This document shows, one piece after another, positions 1 to 12,099 of a stretch of DNA of 64,000 nt (position 1 is the stretch's first letter; each line of letters begins with the position of its first letter). The notes beneath the pieces are model-generated. The model did no database searches and was not told where the DNA came from. It was given only the letters and a program-made list of their open reading frames with translations. The stretch covers positions 310,001 to 374,000 of the forward strand of contig NZ_CP120997.1 of assembly GCF_030719295.1 (NCBI RefSeq). The letters are read 5' to 3'. The translations under genes and the position numbers were made by a program. This DNA is from Streptomyces sp. Mut1. Its GTDB lineage: Bacteria > Actinomycetota > Actinomycetes > Streptomycetales > Streptomycetaceae.

Positions 1-1
1 G

Positions 2-760
2 CTCGGGCACCGGGTCGCGGTACTGGCCGTCGACCCGTCGTCCAGCCGTACCGGCGGCTCCATCCTGGGCGACAAGACCAGGATGGAGCGGCTCGCGGTG
101 GACCCGGCCGCCTTCGTGCGCCCCTCCCCCACCGCCGGCACCCTGGGCGGGGTGGCCAAGGCGACCCGCGAGTCCATCGTGGTGATGGAGGCGGCGGGGT
201 ACGACGTGGTGCTGGTGGAGACCGTCGGCGTCGGCCAGTCGGAGACGGCCGTCGCCAACATGGTCGACACCTTCCTGCTGCTCACCCTGGCGCGCACCGG
301 TGACCAGTTGCAGGGCATCAAGAAGGGCGTGCTCGAACTGGCGGACGCCATCGCGGTGAACAAGGCCGACGGCCCGCACGAACGCGACGCGCGCGCCGCC
401 GCCCGCGAACTCGCGGGCGCGCTGCGGCTGATGCACCCGGTGGACGCCGCGTGGACCCCGCCGGTCCTGACGTGCAGCGCCCGCGAGTCGAGCGGGCTCG
501 ACACCCTGTGGGAGCGGCTGGAACAGCACCGGACACTGCTGGAGTCGACCGGCCGGCTCGCGCACAAGCGCAGCGAGCAGCAGGTCGACTGGACCTGGAC
601 GATGGTGCGGGACGAACTGCTGGAGAGCCTGCGCGGGCACGCCGGGGTGCGTGCGCTGGCACCCGAGCTCGAACGGCGGGTGCGGGAGGGAACGCTGCCG
701 GCGTCGCTGGCCGCGGAAGAGATCCTGGAGGCGTTCCGGGGGTCCGGGCCACCGTCCTGA
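2..760 (+). CDS. meaB: MeaB-type methylmalonyl-CoA mutase chaperone GTPase (5' end cut)
   Basis: The reading frame is open from the first bases of the window, so the N-terminus with the P-loop lies outside. Visible are the G2/G3 region ([20 protein letters not shown], typical of MeaB/ArgK), [10 protein letters not shown] and the NKAD guanine-specificity motif. MeaB is a G3E P-loop GTPase that protects and reloads adenosylcobalamin-dependent methylmalonyl-CoA mutase in the cytoplasm. An internal ATG at 83 is not the real start, because conserved MeaB sequence precedes it. A hairpin follows the stop, so this is probably the last gene of its operon. The mutase gene, if linked, lies upstream of the window. 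Confidence 0.93.
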   Translation, partial: LGHRVAVLAVDPSSSRTGGSILGDKTRMERLAVDPAAFVRPSPTAGTLGGVAKATRESIVVMEAAGYDVVLVETVGVGQSETAVANMVDTFLLLTLARTGDQLQGIKKGVLELADAIAVNKADGPHERDARAAARELAGALRLMHPVDAAWTPPVLTCSARESSGLDTLWERLEQHRTLLESTGRLAHKRSEQQVDWTWTMVRDELLESLRGHAGVRALAPELERRVREGTLPASLAAEEILEAFRGSGPPS

Positions 761-784
761 CCAGCCGGAACACCTGAACAGCCC

Positions 785-814
785 AGCCGTCCGGTCCTCT
801 GGGGCCGGGCGGCT
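785..814 (+). terminator. Hairpin after meaB
   Basis: AGCCGTCCGG and CCGGGCGGCT form a 10-base stem with one G-U pair around a 10-base loop, 24 bases after the meaB stop. There is no T-tract, as is usual for high-GC actinobacterial terminators. Confidence 0.6.
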
Positions 815-1074
815 TTCGCGGTCCCGCCCGGTGGGCGTGGTACATTTCCATCGGTACTTGTGTACGTCTCGTTCCGCAGACGCCGGTGCCGGTTCATTTT
901 TCTCAAGCTGACGCGCCCGTCATCGCGACCGGTGATCCAGCTTCGTCACACCGTTTCCCCAGTCCGGTACGGACTCCTCGCACCGGGCTTTCCCGCCCGT
1001 CGTCCGGGGCGTGACCATCCGCCCCCGTCTCTGCCGGGCCCCTTCATTCGCATGTCCGCGAAAGGACCACCCGC
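815..1074 (+). promoter_or_regulatory. Promoter and leader of the short rho gene
   Basis: This gene-free stretch between the meaB terminator and the short rho start is locally less GC-rich than its surroundings, especially around 840-960, with runs such as TTCATTTTTCTC. That fits a promoter plus untranslated leader. The ribosome binding site is AAAGGA, 8 bases before the ATG. I cannot assign exact -35/-10 boxes. The small open frames here lack codon bias and are not called. Confidence 0.4.
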
Positions 1075-2217
1075 ATGACCACCACACTCGAACACCCCAC
1101 CACTACCCGGCCCGCGACCCCCACGGCCGCCGCCGGCATCCTCGACGTCACGCACCAGGGGAACGGCGCCCTGCGCTCGCCCCAGGGGCACCCCGCCCCC
1201 CGCGACGTACAGGTCCCCTCGGCGCTCATCCGCCGGTACGGCCTGCGCAAGGGCGACGTCGTCGAGGGCATGTGCGAACGCGCCCGCTCCCTGAGCACCG
1301 TCGAACGCGTCAACGGCCTTCCCCCGCAGGCACTGCGCGGCCGCCCCCACTTCCGTGACCTCACCCCGCTCCACCCCCGGCAGCGGCTGCGTCTGGAGAC
1401 GGCGGCCGGCAGCCCGGCGACACGCGTCGTCGACCTGGTCGCCCCGGTCGGCAAGGGACAGCGCGGTCTGATCGTCGCGCCGCCCAGGACCGGCAAGACG
1501 GTCCTGCTCCAGCAGATCGCGGCCGCCGTCGCCGAGAACCACCCCGAGAGCCATCTGATGGTGGTGCTCCTGGACGAACGGCCCGAAGAGGTCACCGACA
1601 TGCGCCGTTCGGTGCGCGGCGAGGTCTACGCCTCCACGTTCGACCGCCCCGCCAAGGAGCACATCGCCCTCGCCGAACTCGCGCTCGCCCGCGCCGAGCG
1701 GCTGGTCGAGCAGGGCCGGGACGTCGTTCTGCTGCTCGACTCGCTCACCCGGCTCTGCCGGGCCCACAACAACGCGGCGGGCAGCGGCGGACGCACCCTC
1801 AGCGGCGGGGTGGACGCCGCGGCGCTGCTCGGCCCCAAGCGCCTCTTCGGGGCCGCCCGCCTCACCGAGGAGGCCGGGTCGCTGACCATCCTGGCCACCG
1901 CCCTCGTCGAGACCGGCTCCCGGGCCGACGAGTACTTCTTCGAGGAGCTGAAGGGCACCGGCAACATGGAGCTGCGGCTCGACCGCGCACTGGCCGAGAA
2001 GCGCGTCCACCCGGCGGTCGACATCGCCGCATCGGGCACCCGCCGCGACGAACTCCTCGTACCGGCCGATGAGTTGGCCGCTGTGCGGGGGCTGCGGCGG
2101 GCCCTGCACAGCCGGGACGCGCAGACGTCCCTGGAGACGCTGCTCGACCGCGTCCGGCGCACCCCGGACAACGCCGCGTTCCTGCGGCTGATCCGCACCA
2201 CCGTGCCGTCCGCCTGA
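1075..2217 (+). CDS. Short Rho-family transcription termination factor (second Rho)
   Basis: This is a 380-residue RecA-fold hexameric helicase of the Rho family. An N-terminal OB-like RNA-binding part (about residues 21-108, ending in DLTPLHPRQRLRLET) precedes the ATPase domain. The P-loop APPRTGKT is at 135-142, Walker B is DVVLLLDSLTRL, and the Q-loop (LSGGVDAAAL) and R-loop (KGTGNMEL) are both intact. Actinobacterial housekeeping Rho is much longer, with an N-terminal helical domain and a long insertion, both absent here. The P-loop has RT where usual Rho has KA. It stands alone, convergent with the NADH dehydrogenase gene. It is likely an active accessory terminator; I infer that the main rho lies elsewhere. 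Confidence 0.88.
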   Translation: MTTTLEHPTTTRPATPTAAAGILDVTHQGNGALRSPQGHPAPRDVQVPSALIRRYGLRKGDVVEGMCERARSLSTVERVNGLPPQALRGRPHFRDLTPLHPRQRLRLETAAGSPATRVVDLVAPVGKGQRGLIVAPPRTGKTVLLQQIAAAVAENHPESHLMVVLLDERPEEVTDMRRSVRGEVYASTFDRPAKEHIALAELALARAERLVEQGRDVVLLLDSLTRLCRAHNNAAGSGGRTLSGGVDAAALLGPKRLFGAARLTEEAGSLTILATALVETGSRADEYFFEELKGTGNMELRLDRALAEKRVHPAVDIAASGTRRDELLVPADELAAVRGLRRALHSRDAQTSLETLLDRVRRTPDNAAFLRLIRTTVPSA

Positions 2218-2229
2218 CCGGCGTCCGGG

Positions 2230-3591
2230 TCACATCCGGGCGTGCAGCGCGGCCGTGTGCTTGCGGACCTGCTCCGGGGTGAGATAGCTGTCGGTGTACT
2301 CGAAGTCCCGCAGCGTCGCCGGTTTGCGCATCTGGAACCCGGTGCGGACGAAGTCGTCGCCGGCGGAGGCGTTGATCAGCCAGTTCGCCATGACGCGGGC
2401 CTTGGCCACGTTGGTCCGCAACGCCGTCCAGTGGTAGCCGCGGGCCACGGCCTGGGCACCGATCCCGTGCATCTCGATGCCGAGGGGCTTGGAGACGGCG
2501 TCTTTCCCGCCGAGGTCCACGACGAGCCCGAGGTCCTTGTGGACGTACGGCTGGAGCGGCCGGCCGCGGAGGGTCGCCAGGAGGTTGTCGGCGAGCTTGC
2601 GGCCCTGGCGCATGGCGTGCTGGGCGGTCGGCGGGCAGACCGCGCCGTCTCCCTTGGCCAGGTCGGGCACGGCGGCCACGTCGCCGAGCGCGAACACGCC
2701 GTCGTAGCCGGGCAGTGTCATCTCCGGGGTCACGGCGAGGCGGCCCTTCACGGTCTCCGCGTCGAAGGTGCCGACCAGCGGGCTCGCCGTGACTCCGGCC
2801 GTCCAGATCAGCGTGCGGCACGGCAGCACCCGGCCGTCGGTGAACTTCACGGTGTCGGGCCCCGCCTCGGCGATCGACACGCCGAGCGACACCTCGATCC
2901 CCCGGTCGCGCAGCACCTTCAGGGCGCTGTTGCCGAGCTTGTCGCCCAGTTCGGGCATGAGCTTGGGCGCGATGTCGATCAGGTGCCACTTGATGAGCTC
3001 CGGGTCGAGGCGGGGGTAGTGCCTGAGCGCGTTGGTGGTGAGCCGCTGGAGGCAGGCCGCGGTCTCGGTGCCCGCGTACCCGCCGCCGACCACGACGAAC
3101 TGGAGCCGCGAAGCCCGCTCCTCCTCGTCGTCGCTGGCGTCCGCCAGGTCGAGCTGCGCGATCACGTGGTCGCGTACGTAGGCCGCCTCGGCCAGCGTCT
3201 TCATGCCGCGGGCGTTGTCGAGGAGGCCGGGGATGTCGAAGGTGCGGGTGACACTGCCGGGACTCAGTACGAGGTGGTCGTACGGCTCGTCCACGATCTC
3301 GTCGGTGATCTTGCGGACCACGCACACCTTCGCCTTGGGGTCCACCCCGATGGCCCCGCCGGGAATGATGCGCGTGCGATGGCGGCTGCTGCGCCGCAGG
3401 GACACCGCGACGGACTGCGGCGTCAGCACACCGGAGGCCACCTGGGGCAGCAGCGGCAGGTAGAGCTGGTACGAGAACGGGGCGACGAGTGCGATGTCCG
3501 CTTCACCGGGCCGCAGCCGCCGCTCCAGACGGCGCACGCACTCGACCCCGGCGAAACCGGCTCCGACAACGAGAATCCTGGGTCGTGCCAC
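2230..3591 (-). CDS. Type II NADH dehydrogenase-like FAD oxidoreductase
   Basis: This 453-residue protein has two dinucleotide-binding motifs: VVGAGFAGVE at the N-terminus for FAD and VVGGGYAGTE near residue 166 for NAD(P)H. Between them is the layout of the NDH-2/pyridine nucleotide-disulfide oxidoreductase family, and LGDVAAVPD near 300 matches the second FAD motif. It is expected to pass electrons from NADH to quinone at the membrane face without pumping protons. A GTG start is preceded by AAGGGA. It lies just downstream, on the same strand, of an orphan cytochrome oxidase subunit I, suggesting an alternative respiratory module. Confidence 0.88.
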   Translation of the reverse strand: MARPRILVVGAGFAGVECVRRLERRLRPGEADIALVAPFSYQLYLPLLPQVASGVLTPQSVAVSLRRSSRHRTRIIPGGAIGVDPKAKVCVVRKITDEIVDEPYDHLVLSPGSVTRTFDIPGLLDNARGMKTLAEAAYVRDHVIAQLDLADASDDEEERASRLQFVVVGGGYAGTETAACLQRLTTNALRHYPRLDPELIKWHLIDIAPKLMPELGDKLGNSALKVLRDRGIEVSLGVSIAEAGPDTVKFTDGRVLPCRTLIWTAGVTASPLVGTFDAETVKGRLAVTPEMTLPGYDGVFALGDVAAVPDLAKGDGAVCPPTAQHAMRQGRKLADNLLATLRGRPLQPYVHKDLGLVVDLGGKDAVSKPLGIEMHGIGAQAVARGYHWTALRTNVAKARVMANWLINASAGDDFVRTGFQMRKPATLRDFEYTDSYLTPEQVRKHTAALHARM

Positions 3592-3724
3592 AGTGATCGT
3601 CCCTTCTGGGGGGTCTGCACGGTCGTCCGTTCGCCTGCCCCGTCACACGCGCACGTCACCTCTCATCTTCACGACGAAGGTGGCGGTCCGCCCGCTGGGA
3701 CGGCAGAACGGACGACCTCGCCCC

Positions 3725-4105
3725 TCATCTGGCCAGGTACGTCACCACACCGCAGGCGCCGCCCGCCGCGCCCGCCCAGACCAGCGCGGTGGCGACACAG
3801 CGGGCGCGGAGCCTGCGGTAGCGCTCGCTGTACTCGCCGCGCAGTTGCGTGGCGCGGGCCGAGATCCGCGCCAGCATCAGCCGGGAATCCATGGTGCGCT
3901 CCGCCGTGTAGACACGCTCCACGTCCTCGCGCTGGGCCGTCGTGAGCCAGGGCAGCTGGTCGGTGAAGCGGCGGGCGAGCCTGCGCGCCTGCTCGACCTC
4001 GGCGTTCCACAGCAGGTAGCCCTCCATCTGGGCCAGCCCCCGGGCGCTCTCGGTGTCCGGGCCGCTCGCCACCCGGTTCTCCTTGCGGCCGTCCCTGGCG
4101 CTCAC
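3725..4105 (-). CDS. Small protein translationally coupled to CtaD
   Basis: This 126-residue protein starts at a GTG that overlaps the ctaD stop by four bases (GTGA), so the two are almost certainly co-translated. The body is charged and helical (about residues 20-100, rich in Arg and Glu), and the C-terminus (about 103-125, [22 protein letters not shown]) forms one predicted membrane helix. It therefore looks like a tail-anchored protein with a cytoplasmic helical domain. I do not recognise a named family. The coupling suggests a role in assembly or stability of this particular oxidase. Confidence 0.75.
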   Translation of the reverse strand: MSARDGRKENRVASGPDTESARGLAQMEGYLLWNAEVEQARRLARRFTDQLPWLTTAQREDVERVYTAERTMDSRLMLARISARATQLRGEYSERYRRLRARCVATALVWAGAAGGACGVVTYLAR

Positions 4106-5832
4106 GCCTGCTTGTCCCCCGGTGCCACCGTGACGGAGCGGTTTGGGTGGGTGGTGGCCTCCTCCAGCTCACGCACGGCCGGGTGGTGCAGGTCGAAGGC
4201 CGGGGACTCGGAGCGGATACGGGGCAGGGTGACGAAGTTGTGGCGCGGCGGCGGGCAGGAGGTCGCCCACTCCAGCGAGCGGCCGTAGCCCCAGGGGTCG
4301 TCCGCCTCGATCTTCTTGCCGTACTTGGCGGTCTTCCAGACGTTGTAGAGGAAGGGCAGCATCGACAGACCGAGCAGGAACGAGGAGATCGTCGAGATCG
4401 TGTTCAGCGCGGTGAAGCCGTCCGCGGCGAGGTAGTCCGCGTAACGCCGCGGCATGCCCTCGACGCCCAGCCAGTGCTGTACCAGGAACGTGCCGTGGAA
4501 CCCTGCGAACAGCGTCCAGAAGGTGATCTTCCCGAGCCGCTCGTCCAGCATCTTGCCGGTGAACTTCGGCCACCAGAAGTGGAACCCGGCGAACATCGCG
4601 AACACCACGGTGCCGAAGACGACGTAGTGGAAGTGCGCGACCACGAAGTACGAGTCCGAGACCTGGAAGTCCATCGGCGGCGACGCGAGGAGCACTCCGG
4701 TCAGTCCGCCGAAGAGGAACGTCACGAGGAAGCCGATGGACCAGAGCATCGGTGTCTCGAAGGACAACGAGCCCTTCCACATCGTGCCGATCCAGTTGAA
4801 GAACTTCACCCCGGTGGGCACCGCGATGAGGAACGACATGAACGAGAAGAACGGCAGCAGCACCGCACCGGTGACGAACATGTGGTGCGCCCACACGGTG
4901 ATCGAGAGGCCGGCGATGGAGATCGTCGCGGCCACCAGGCCGATGTAGCCGAAGATCGGCTTGCGGCTGAAGACGGGGATGATCTCGGAGACGATGCCGA
5001 AGAACGGCAGGGCGATGATGTACACCTCGGGATGGCCGAAGAACCAGAAGAGGTGCTGCCAGAGCAGCGCACCACCGTTGGCGGCGTCGAAGACGTGCGC
5101 GCCGAACTTGCGGTCCGCCTCCAGCGCCAGGAGTGCCGCGGCGAGCACCGGGAAGGCCAGCAGGACCAGCAGGGCGGTCAGCAGGACGTTCCAGACGAAG
5201 ATCGGCATGCGGAACATCGTCATGCCGGGGGCGCGCATGCAGATGATCGTGGTGATGAAGTTGACCGAGCCGAGGATCGTGCCGAAGCCGGAGAGGGCCA
5301 GACCCATGATCCACAGGTCACCGCCGATCCCGGGCGAGCGGACCACGTCGGTCAGCGGCGAGTAGGCGAACCAGCCGAAGTCGGCGGCGCCGTTCGGGGT
5401 GAGGAAGCCGGCCACCGCGATGAGCGAGCCGAAGAGGTAGAGCCAGTAGGCCAGCATGTTCAGCCGTGGGAACGCCACGTCGGGCGCGCCGATCTGGAGC
5501 GGCATGATCCAGTTCGCGAATCCGGCGAACAGCGGCGTCGCGAACATCAGCAGCATGATCGTGCCGTGCATCGTGAACGCCTGGTTGAACTGCTCGTTCG
5601 ACATGATCTGCATGCCGGGACGGGCCAGCTCGGCGCGCATGAACAGCGCGAGCAGCCCGCCGCCGAGGAAGAACGCGAACGAAGTGACCAGGTAGAGCGA
5701 GCCGATCGTCTTGTGGTCGGTGGTGGTCGCCCACTTGATGACGACGTTGCCGGGCTCCCTGCTGTGCACCGGTAGCTCGTTGGCGTACGACTCCTCGTCC
5801 TCCGCCGTACCTGCTGTGCCCGTCGTCGTCAA
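4102..5832 (-). CDS. ctaD: Cytochrome c oxidase subunit I (orphan copy)
   Basis: This 576-residue, 12-helix haem-copper oxidase subunit has the expected residues: HGTIMLLMF with a haem-a His, [10 protein letters not shown] with the CuB His-Tyr pair, WAHHMFVTG with two CuB His, [14 protein letters not shown] with the K-channel Lys, and [11 protein letters not shown] with haem a3/a ligands. A TTG start is chosen because it has a perfectly placed AAGGAG six bases upstream. No ctaC, ctaE or ctaF is nearby, so subunits II and III must come from another locus. It is probably a paralogue of the main operon copy. It is followed by the coupled small protein and then the NDH-2-like gene. Confidence 0.95.
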   Translation of the reverse strand: MTTTGTAGTAEDEESYANELPVHSREPGNVVIKWATTTDHKTIGSLYLVTSFAFFLGGGLLALFMRAELARPGMQIMSNEQFNQAFTMHGTIMLLMFATPLFAGFANWIMPLQIGAPDVAFPRLNMLAYWLYLFGSLIAVAGFLTPNGAADFGWFAYSPLTDVVRSPGIGGDLWIMGLALSGFGTILGSVNFITTIICMRAPGMTMFRMPIFVWNVLLTALLVLLAFPVLAAALLALEADRKFGAHVFDAANGGALLWQHLFWFFGHPEVYIIALPFFGIVSEIIPVFSRKPIFGYIGLVAATISIAGLSITVWAHHMFVTGAVLLPFFSFMSFLIAVPTGVKFFNWIGTMWKGSLSFETPMLWSIGFLVTFLFGGLTGVLLASPPMDFQVSDSYFVVAHFHYVVFGTVVFAMFAGFHFWWPKFTGKMLDERLGKITFWTLFAGFHGTFLVQHWLGVEGMPRRYADYLAADGFTALNTISTISSFLLGLSMLPFLYNVWKTAKYGKKIEADDPWGYGRSLEWATSCPPPRHNFVTLPRIRSESPAFDLHHPAVRELEEATTHPNRSVTVAPGDKQA

Positions 5833-6006
5833 GGCCCGCTCCTTCGATCCGGTCAGCCGCGCATTACCGGTGCAGCAAACCAGCGAAGGGGCCCCCGGAC
5901 GCGGCCCGGCACCCGCCGTGGCGCGACTTTCACCCGTCAGGGTGGTCGCGGCGGAGACGGCGGTGCCCCGGCGCGGCGGAGGCCGGCCGGGGCATCGCGC
6001 GTCAGA

Positions 6007-9359
<3,353 letters not shown>

Positions 9360-9387
9360 CGCGTTCTCCTTACGAGGCGTGCGAGGC

Positions 9388-10893
9388 TTACGAGGCGGCT
9401 GCGGGAGGTACGGAGCGCCGCCCCCGGTTCCTACCCCGCCGGGCGCCGCCCACGTCGGCCAGCGCGACGAGCAGTCCGGCGACGACGAAGGCGACCGAGA
9501 CGACGAGCCCGTGGTCGTAGGCGCTGGACCAGCCGTCGGAACCGACCCGGGCGAAGAAGACCGAGCCGACGGCGGCGATGCCGATCGCGGAGCCGACGCG
9601 CTGGCCGGTCTGAAGGGTGCCGCCAGCGCTGCCCGCGGTGGCCACCGGAACCTCGGAGAGGGTGAGGGTCTGGTTGGGTGCGATGACCAGGCCGCTGCCG
9701 AGTCCGGCGAACAGCAGGGGTGCGGCCATCGCCCAGCCGGCGCCCCGGCCGGGCACCAGGTGGACGGCGAGGGCGGTCGCCCCGAGGCCCACGGCCACGG
9801 CGGCCAGTCCGACGGCGACGAGGGGGCGGCCGAACCGTCCGACGAGCCGGCCGCCGGGGCTCGCCGCGACGGCGGAGCCCAGGGCGAACGGGGTGATGGC
9901 CAGACCCGCCTGGAGGGCGGTGTAGTGCAGACCGCTCTGGAGATAGAGGGTCGTGATGAAGAAGATCGAGGTGAATCCCGCGAAGTACAGCAGGATCAGC
10001 AGGCAGCCCAGCCAGTAGGAGCGCACCCGGAAGAGTCTGAGGTCGATCACCGGCTGGGTGCCGCGGCGGCCGCACCGGCCCTCCCAGGCCACGAAGGCGG
10101 CGAGCAGTGCCACGGCCAGGATGAGCAGCAGCCATTTGCCGTCGCCGGGCCACTGCCGGGACTGGACGAACGGCAGCAGCAGTGTCAGCACCCCCGTGCC
10201 CAGCAGCAGGACCCCCAGCGGGTCGAGGTCCCGCAGCCTGACCGGCCCGGCCGACGGGGTGTCGGGCAGCAGGCGGCGGGCCAGCAGGAGGCAGATCAGG
10301 CCGAGCGGCAGGTTGACGTAGAACACCCACCGCCAGCCCTCTTCGGCTCCGGCCGCCTGGATGAGCAGGCCGCCGAGGAGCGGGCCGACGGCGGTGGAGA
10401 TGCCGACCACCGTGCCGAACATGCCGAAGGCCCGGCCGCGTTCCCGTCCCTGGAACATCTGCTGGATGAGGGCGGAGATCTGCGGCGAGACCATGCCGCC
10501 GGCCAGTCCCTGGACCAGTCGGGCGATCACCAGCCAGAGGCTGGACTGGGCGGCGCCGCAGGCCGCGGACGAGAGCGTGAAGAGCGTCAGCCCGGCCATG
10601 AACACCGCGCGCCGGCCGCGCGCGTCGCCGAGCCGCCCGGCCGGGATCAGGAACAGGCCGAAGGCCAGGGCGTATCCGGACAGGACCCATTGCAGGTCGG
10701 ACTCCGGGGTGTGCAGGCCTTCCCTGATGGACGGCAGCGCGACGTTGACGATCGAGACGTCCAGGAGGGTCATGAAGCCGGCGACCAGGCAGACGGCGAG
10801 CGCCCGCCACCGCCGGGGGTCGGGTGTGCCGTGGCCGGAAGCGGAGTCCGTACCCCGTCCCGCGGAACCCCGGTCCGCCGCGCTCTCTGCCAT
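9388..10893 (-). CDS. MFS multidrug exporter, 14-helix DHA2 (EmrB/QacA) family
   Basis: This is a 501-residue membrane protein. Helix 1 carries FMTLLDVSIVNVALPSI, the family motif D1; PAGRLGDARGRRAVF is motif A in the first loop; VQGLAGGMVSPQISALIQQMF and GPLLGGLLIQ follow as in drug:H+ antiporter family 2. About 14 hydrophobic segments can be counted. I choose the inner ATG (MAESAADRGS) because the 12 upstream residues are Arg-rich and lack a ribosome binding site. It is divergent from the TOBE regulator gene with a 98-base spacer and is probably co-transcribed with the GST-like gene. Confidence 0.88.
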   Translation of the reverse strand: MAESAADRGSAGRGTDSASGHGTPDPRRWRALAVCLVAGFMTLLDVSIVNVALPSIREGLHTPESDLQWVLSGYALAFGLFLIPAGRLGDARGRRAVFMAGLTLFTLSSAACGAAQSSLWLVIARLVQGLAGGMVSPQISALIQQMFQGRERGRAFGMFGTVVGISTAVGPLLGGLLIQAAGAEEGWRWVFYVNLPLGLICLLLARRLLPDTPSAGPVRLRDLDPLGVLLLGTGVLTLLLPFVQSRQWPGDGKWLLLILAVALLAAFVAWEGRCGRRGTQPVIDLRLFRVRSYWLGCLLILLYFAGFTSIFFITTLYLQSGLHYTALQAGLAITPFALGSAVAASPGGRLVGRFGRPLVAVGLAAVAVGLGATALAVHLVPGRGAGWAMAAPLLFAGLGSGLVIAPNQTLTLSEVPVATAGSAGGTLQTGQRVGSAIGIAAVGSVFFARVGSDGWSSAYDHGLVVSVAFVVAGLLVALADVGGARRGRNRGRRSVPPAAAS

Positions 10894-10991
10894 GGTTCGC
10901 ACCCTAGGACGCGCACCGCGATTCCTCATCCCGGCAGGTCCACCCGGCCGTGCCGGGATGGCCCGCGCCCGGGCCGGTTAGGGTACGGCGC

Positions 10992-11387
10992 ATGCAGTCC
11001 TACACGATCGGGCAGGCGGCCCGCCTCCTCGGGGTCAGCCCCGACACCGCACGGCGCTGGGCCGACGCAGGCCGCGTCGCGACGCACCGGGACGAGGGCG
11101 GCAGGCGCCTCATCGACGGCCGCGACCTGGCGGCGTTCTCCGTCGAGGTCGCCCAGGGCGGCGCGGGCGATTCGGACGTCTCGTACACCTCCGCCCGCAA
11201 CGCGTTCCCGGGGATCGTCACCGCCGTCAAGCTCGGTGACGTGGCCGCGCAGGTCGAGATCCAGGCCGGCCCGCACCGGCTGGTGTCCCTGCTGACCCGG
11301 GAGGCCGTCGAGGAACTGGGTCTGGAGGTCGGTGTGCAGGCCACCGCCCGGGTGAAGTCGACCAGCGTGCACATCGACCGCGCCTGA
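10992..11387 (+). CDS. Small HTH-TOBE (Mop) regulator-like protein
   Basis: This 131-residue protein pairs a MerR/excisionase-type helix-turn-helix (YTIGQAARLLGVSPDTARRWADAG, about residues 4-27) with a single C-terminal TOBE/Mop domain (about 65-130, SARNAFPGIVTAVKLGDVAAQVEIQ). TOBE domains bind molybdate or tungstate, so a molybdate-responsive regulator or storage protein is expected. The start is the ATG at the HTH; an upstream ATG adds only a Pro/Arg-rich stretch. It is divergent from the MFS gene. No mod transporter gene is adjacent, so its target is unknown. Confidence 0.78.
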   Translation: MQSYTIGQAARLLGVSPDTARRWADAGRVATHRDEGGRRLIDGRDLAAFSVEVAQGGAGDSDVSYTSARNAFPGIVTAVKLGDVAAQVEIQAGPHRLVSLLTREAVEELGLEVGVQATARVKSTSVHIDRA

Positions 11388-11403
11388 CCCGCGGGCCGGA
11401 CCC

Positions 11404-11949
11404 TCAGGCCGCGCCCTGCTCGGCCGCGGCGAGGATCTTCACCACGGTGTGGAAGAAGCGGGTCGTCGCGTCCCGTCCGAGGACCTTCTCCTGGAAGCCC
11501 TTCGCGGCCGGTGCCTTGCCGTTGAGGAGGTACCAGACGACGAAGGCGTCGTACTCCGTGCTGCCGATGATCTCCATGTCCTTCTTCGGGGAGAGCAGCG
11601 GCAGCGCCAGGTCCGGATCGATCCGCTCGGTCGTGAACACCACGCAGCAGCGCATGTCGTCGGTGACGGTGATGTCCTTGAACGGGTCGAGCGCGATGAG
11701 CGCCTTCAGTTCCGGGACCGTACGCAGGCATACCGCGACGGAGTAGCCGAGAGTGGTGGCGAGGTGGCCGCCGATCCGGGCGGTGAGCGCGGAGCGGTCG
11801 GTCTCGTCGGTCTCGAAGAAGACGTTGCCGCTCTGGATGTAGCTGCGCACCGACGCGAGGCCCATCTCCGTGAACAGGCCGCGCAGGCGCTCCATCTTCA
11901 CGGAACGGCCCGGGACGTTCAGTCCTCGCAGGAACGCGATGTACAGCAA
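11404..11949 (-). CDS. DUF1697 family protein
   Basis: This 181-residue protein has the family N-terminus (YIAFLRGLNVPGRSVKMERLRGLF) and the following SYIQSGNVFFETD, matching DUF1697, a conserved bacterial family of unknown biochemical function. It starts at TTG, with AGGTGA a few bases upstream. It is convergent with the TOBE gene, whose stop is 16 bases away, and divergent from dhaK. It appears complete and intact. No function should be inferred from its neighbours. Confidence 0.8.
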   Translation of the reverse strand: MLYIAFLRGLNVPGRSVKMERLRGLFTEMGLASVRSYIQSGNVFFETDETDRSALTARIGGHLATTLGYSVAVCLRTVPELKALIALDPFKDITVTDDMRCCVVFTTERIDPDLALPLLSPKKDMEIIGSTEYDAFVVWYLLNGKAPAAKGFQEKVLGRDATTRFFHTVVKILAAAEQGAA

Positions 11950-12099
11950 GTCCGATCACCTGTTCGCACGAAGAGAGGCGGGGAAGGGGGCGCGGCAGAC
12001 GCCCGACAGCGTAGCCCGGTGGCTCTTCGCACAGGGCCGATGACGGCCTACGGTGGTGTCGACGCCGTCCGGGTCCGACAGCCCTCCTGGGAGATTCCG

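Noticed and set aside
318..851. Minus-strand open frame opposite meaB
   Set aside because: Arg/Pro/Ala-rich shadow of the high-GC coding strand, no ribosome binding site and no family resemblance.
946..2109. Long minus-strand frame opposite the short rho gene
   Set aside because: Composition is Gly/Arg/Asp-rich mirror sequence; the plus-strand Rho is unambiguous.
9370..9400. Short direct repeat TTACGAGGC between MFS and GST-like genes
   Set aside because: Two copies only, partly within coding sequence, with no further structure.
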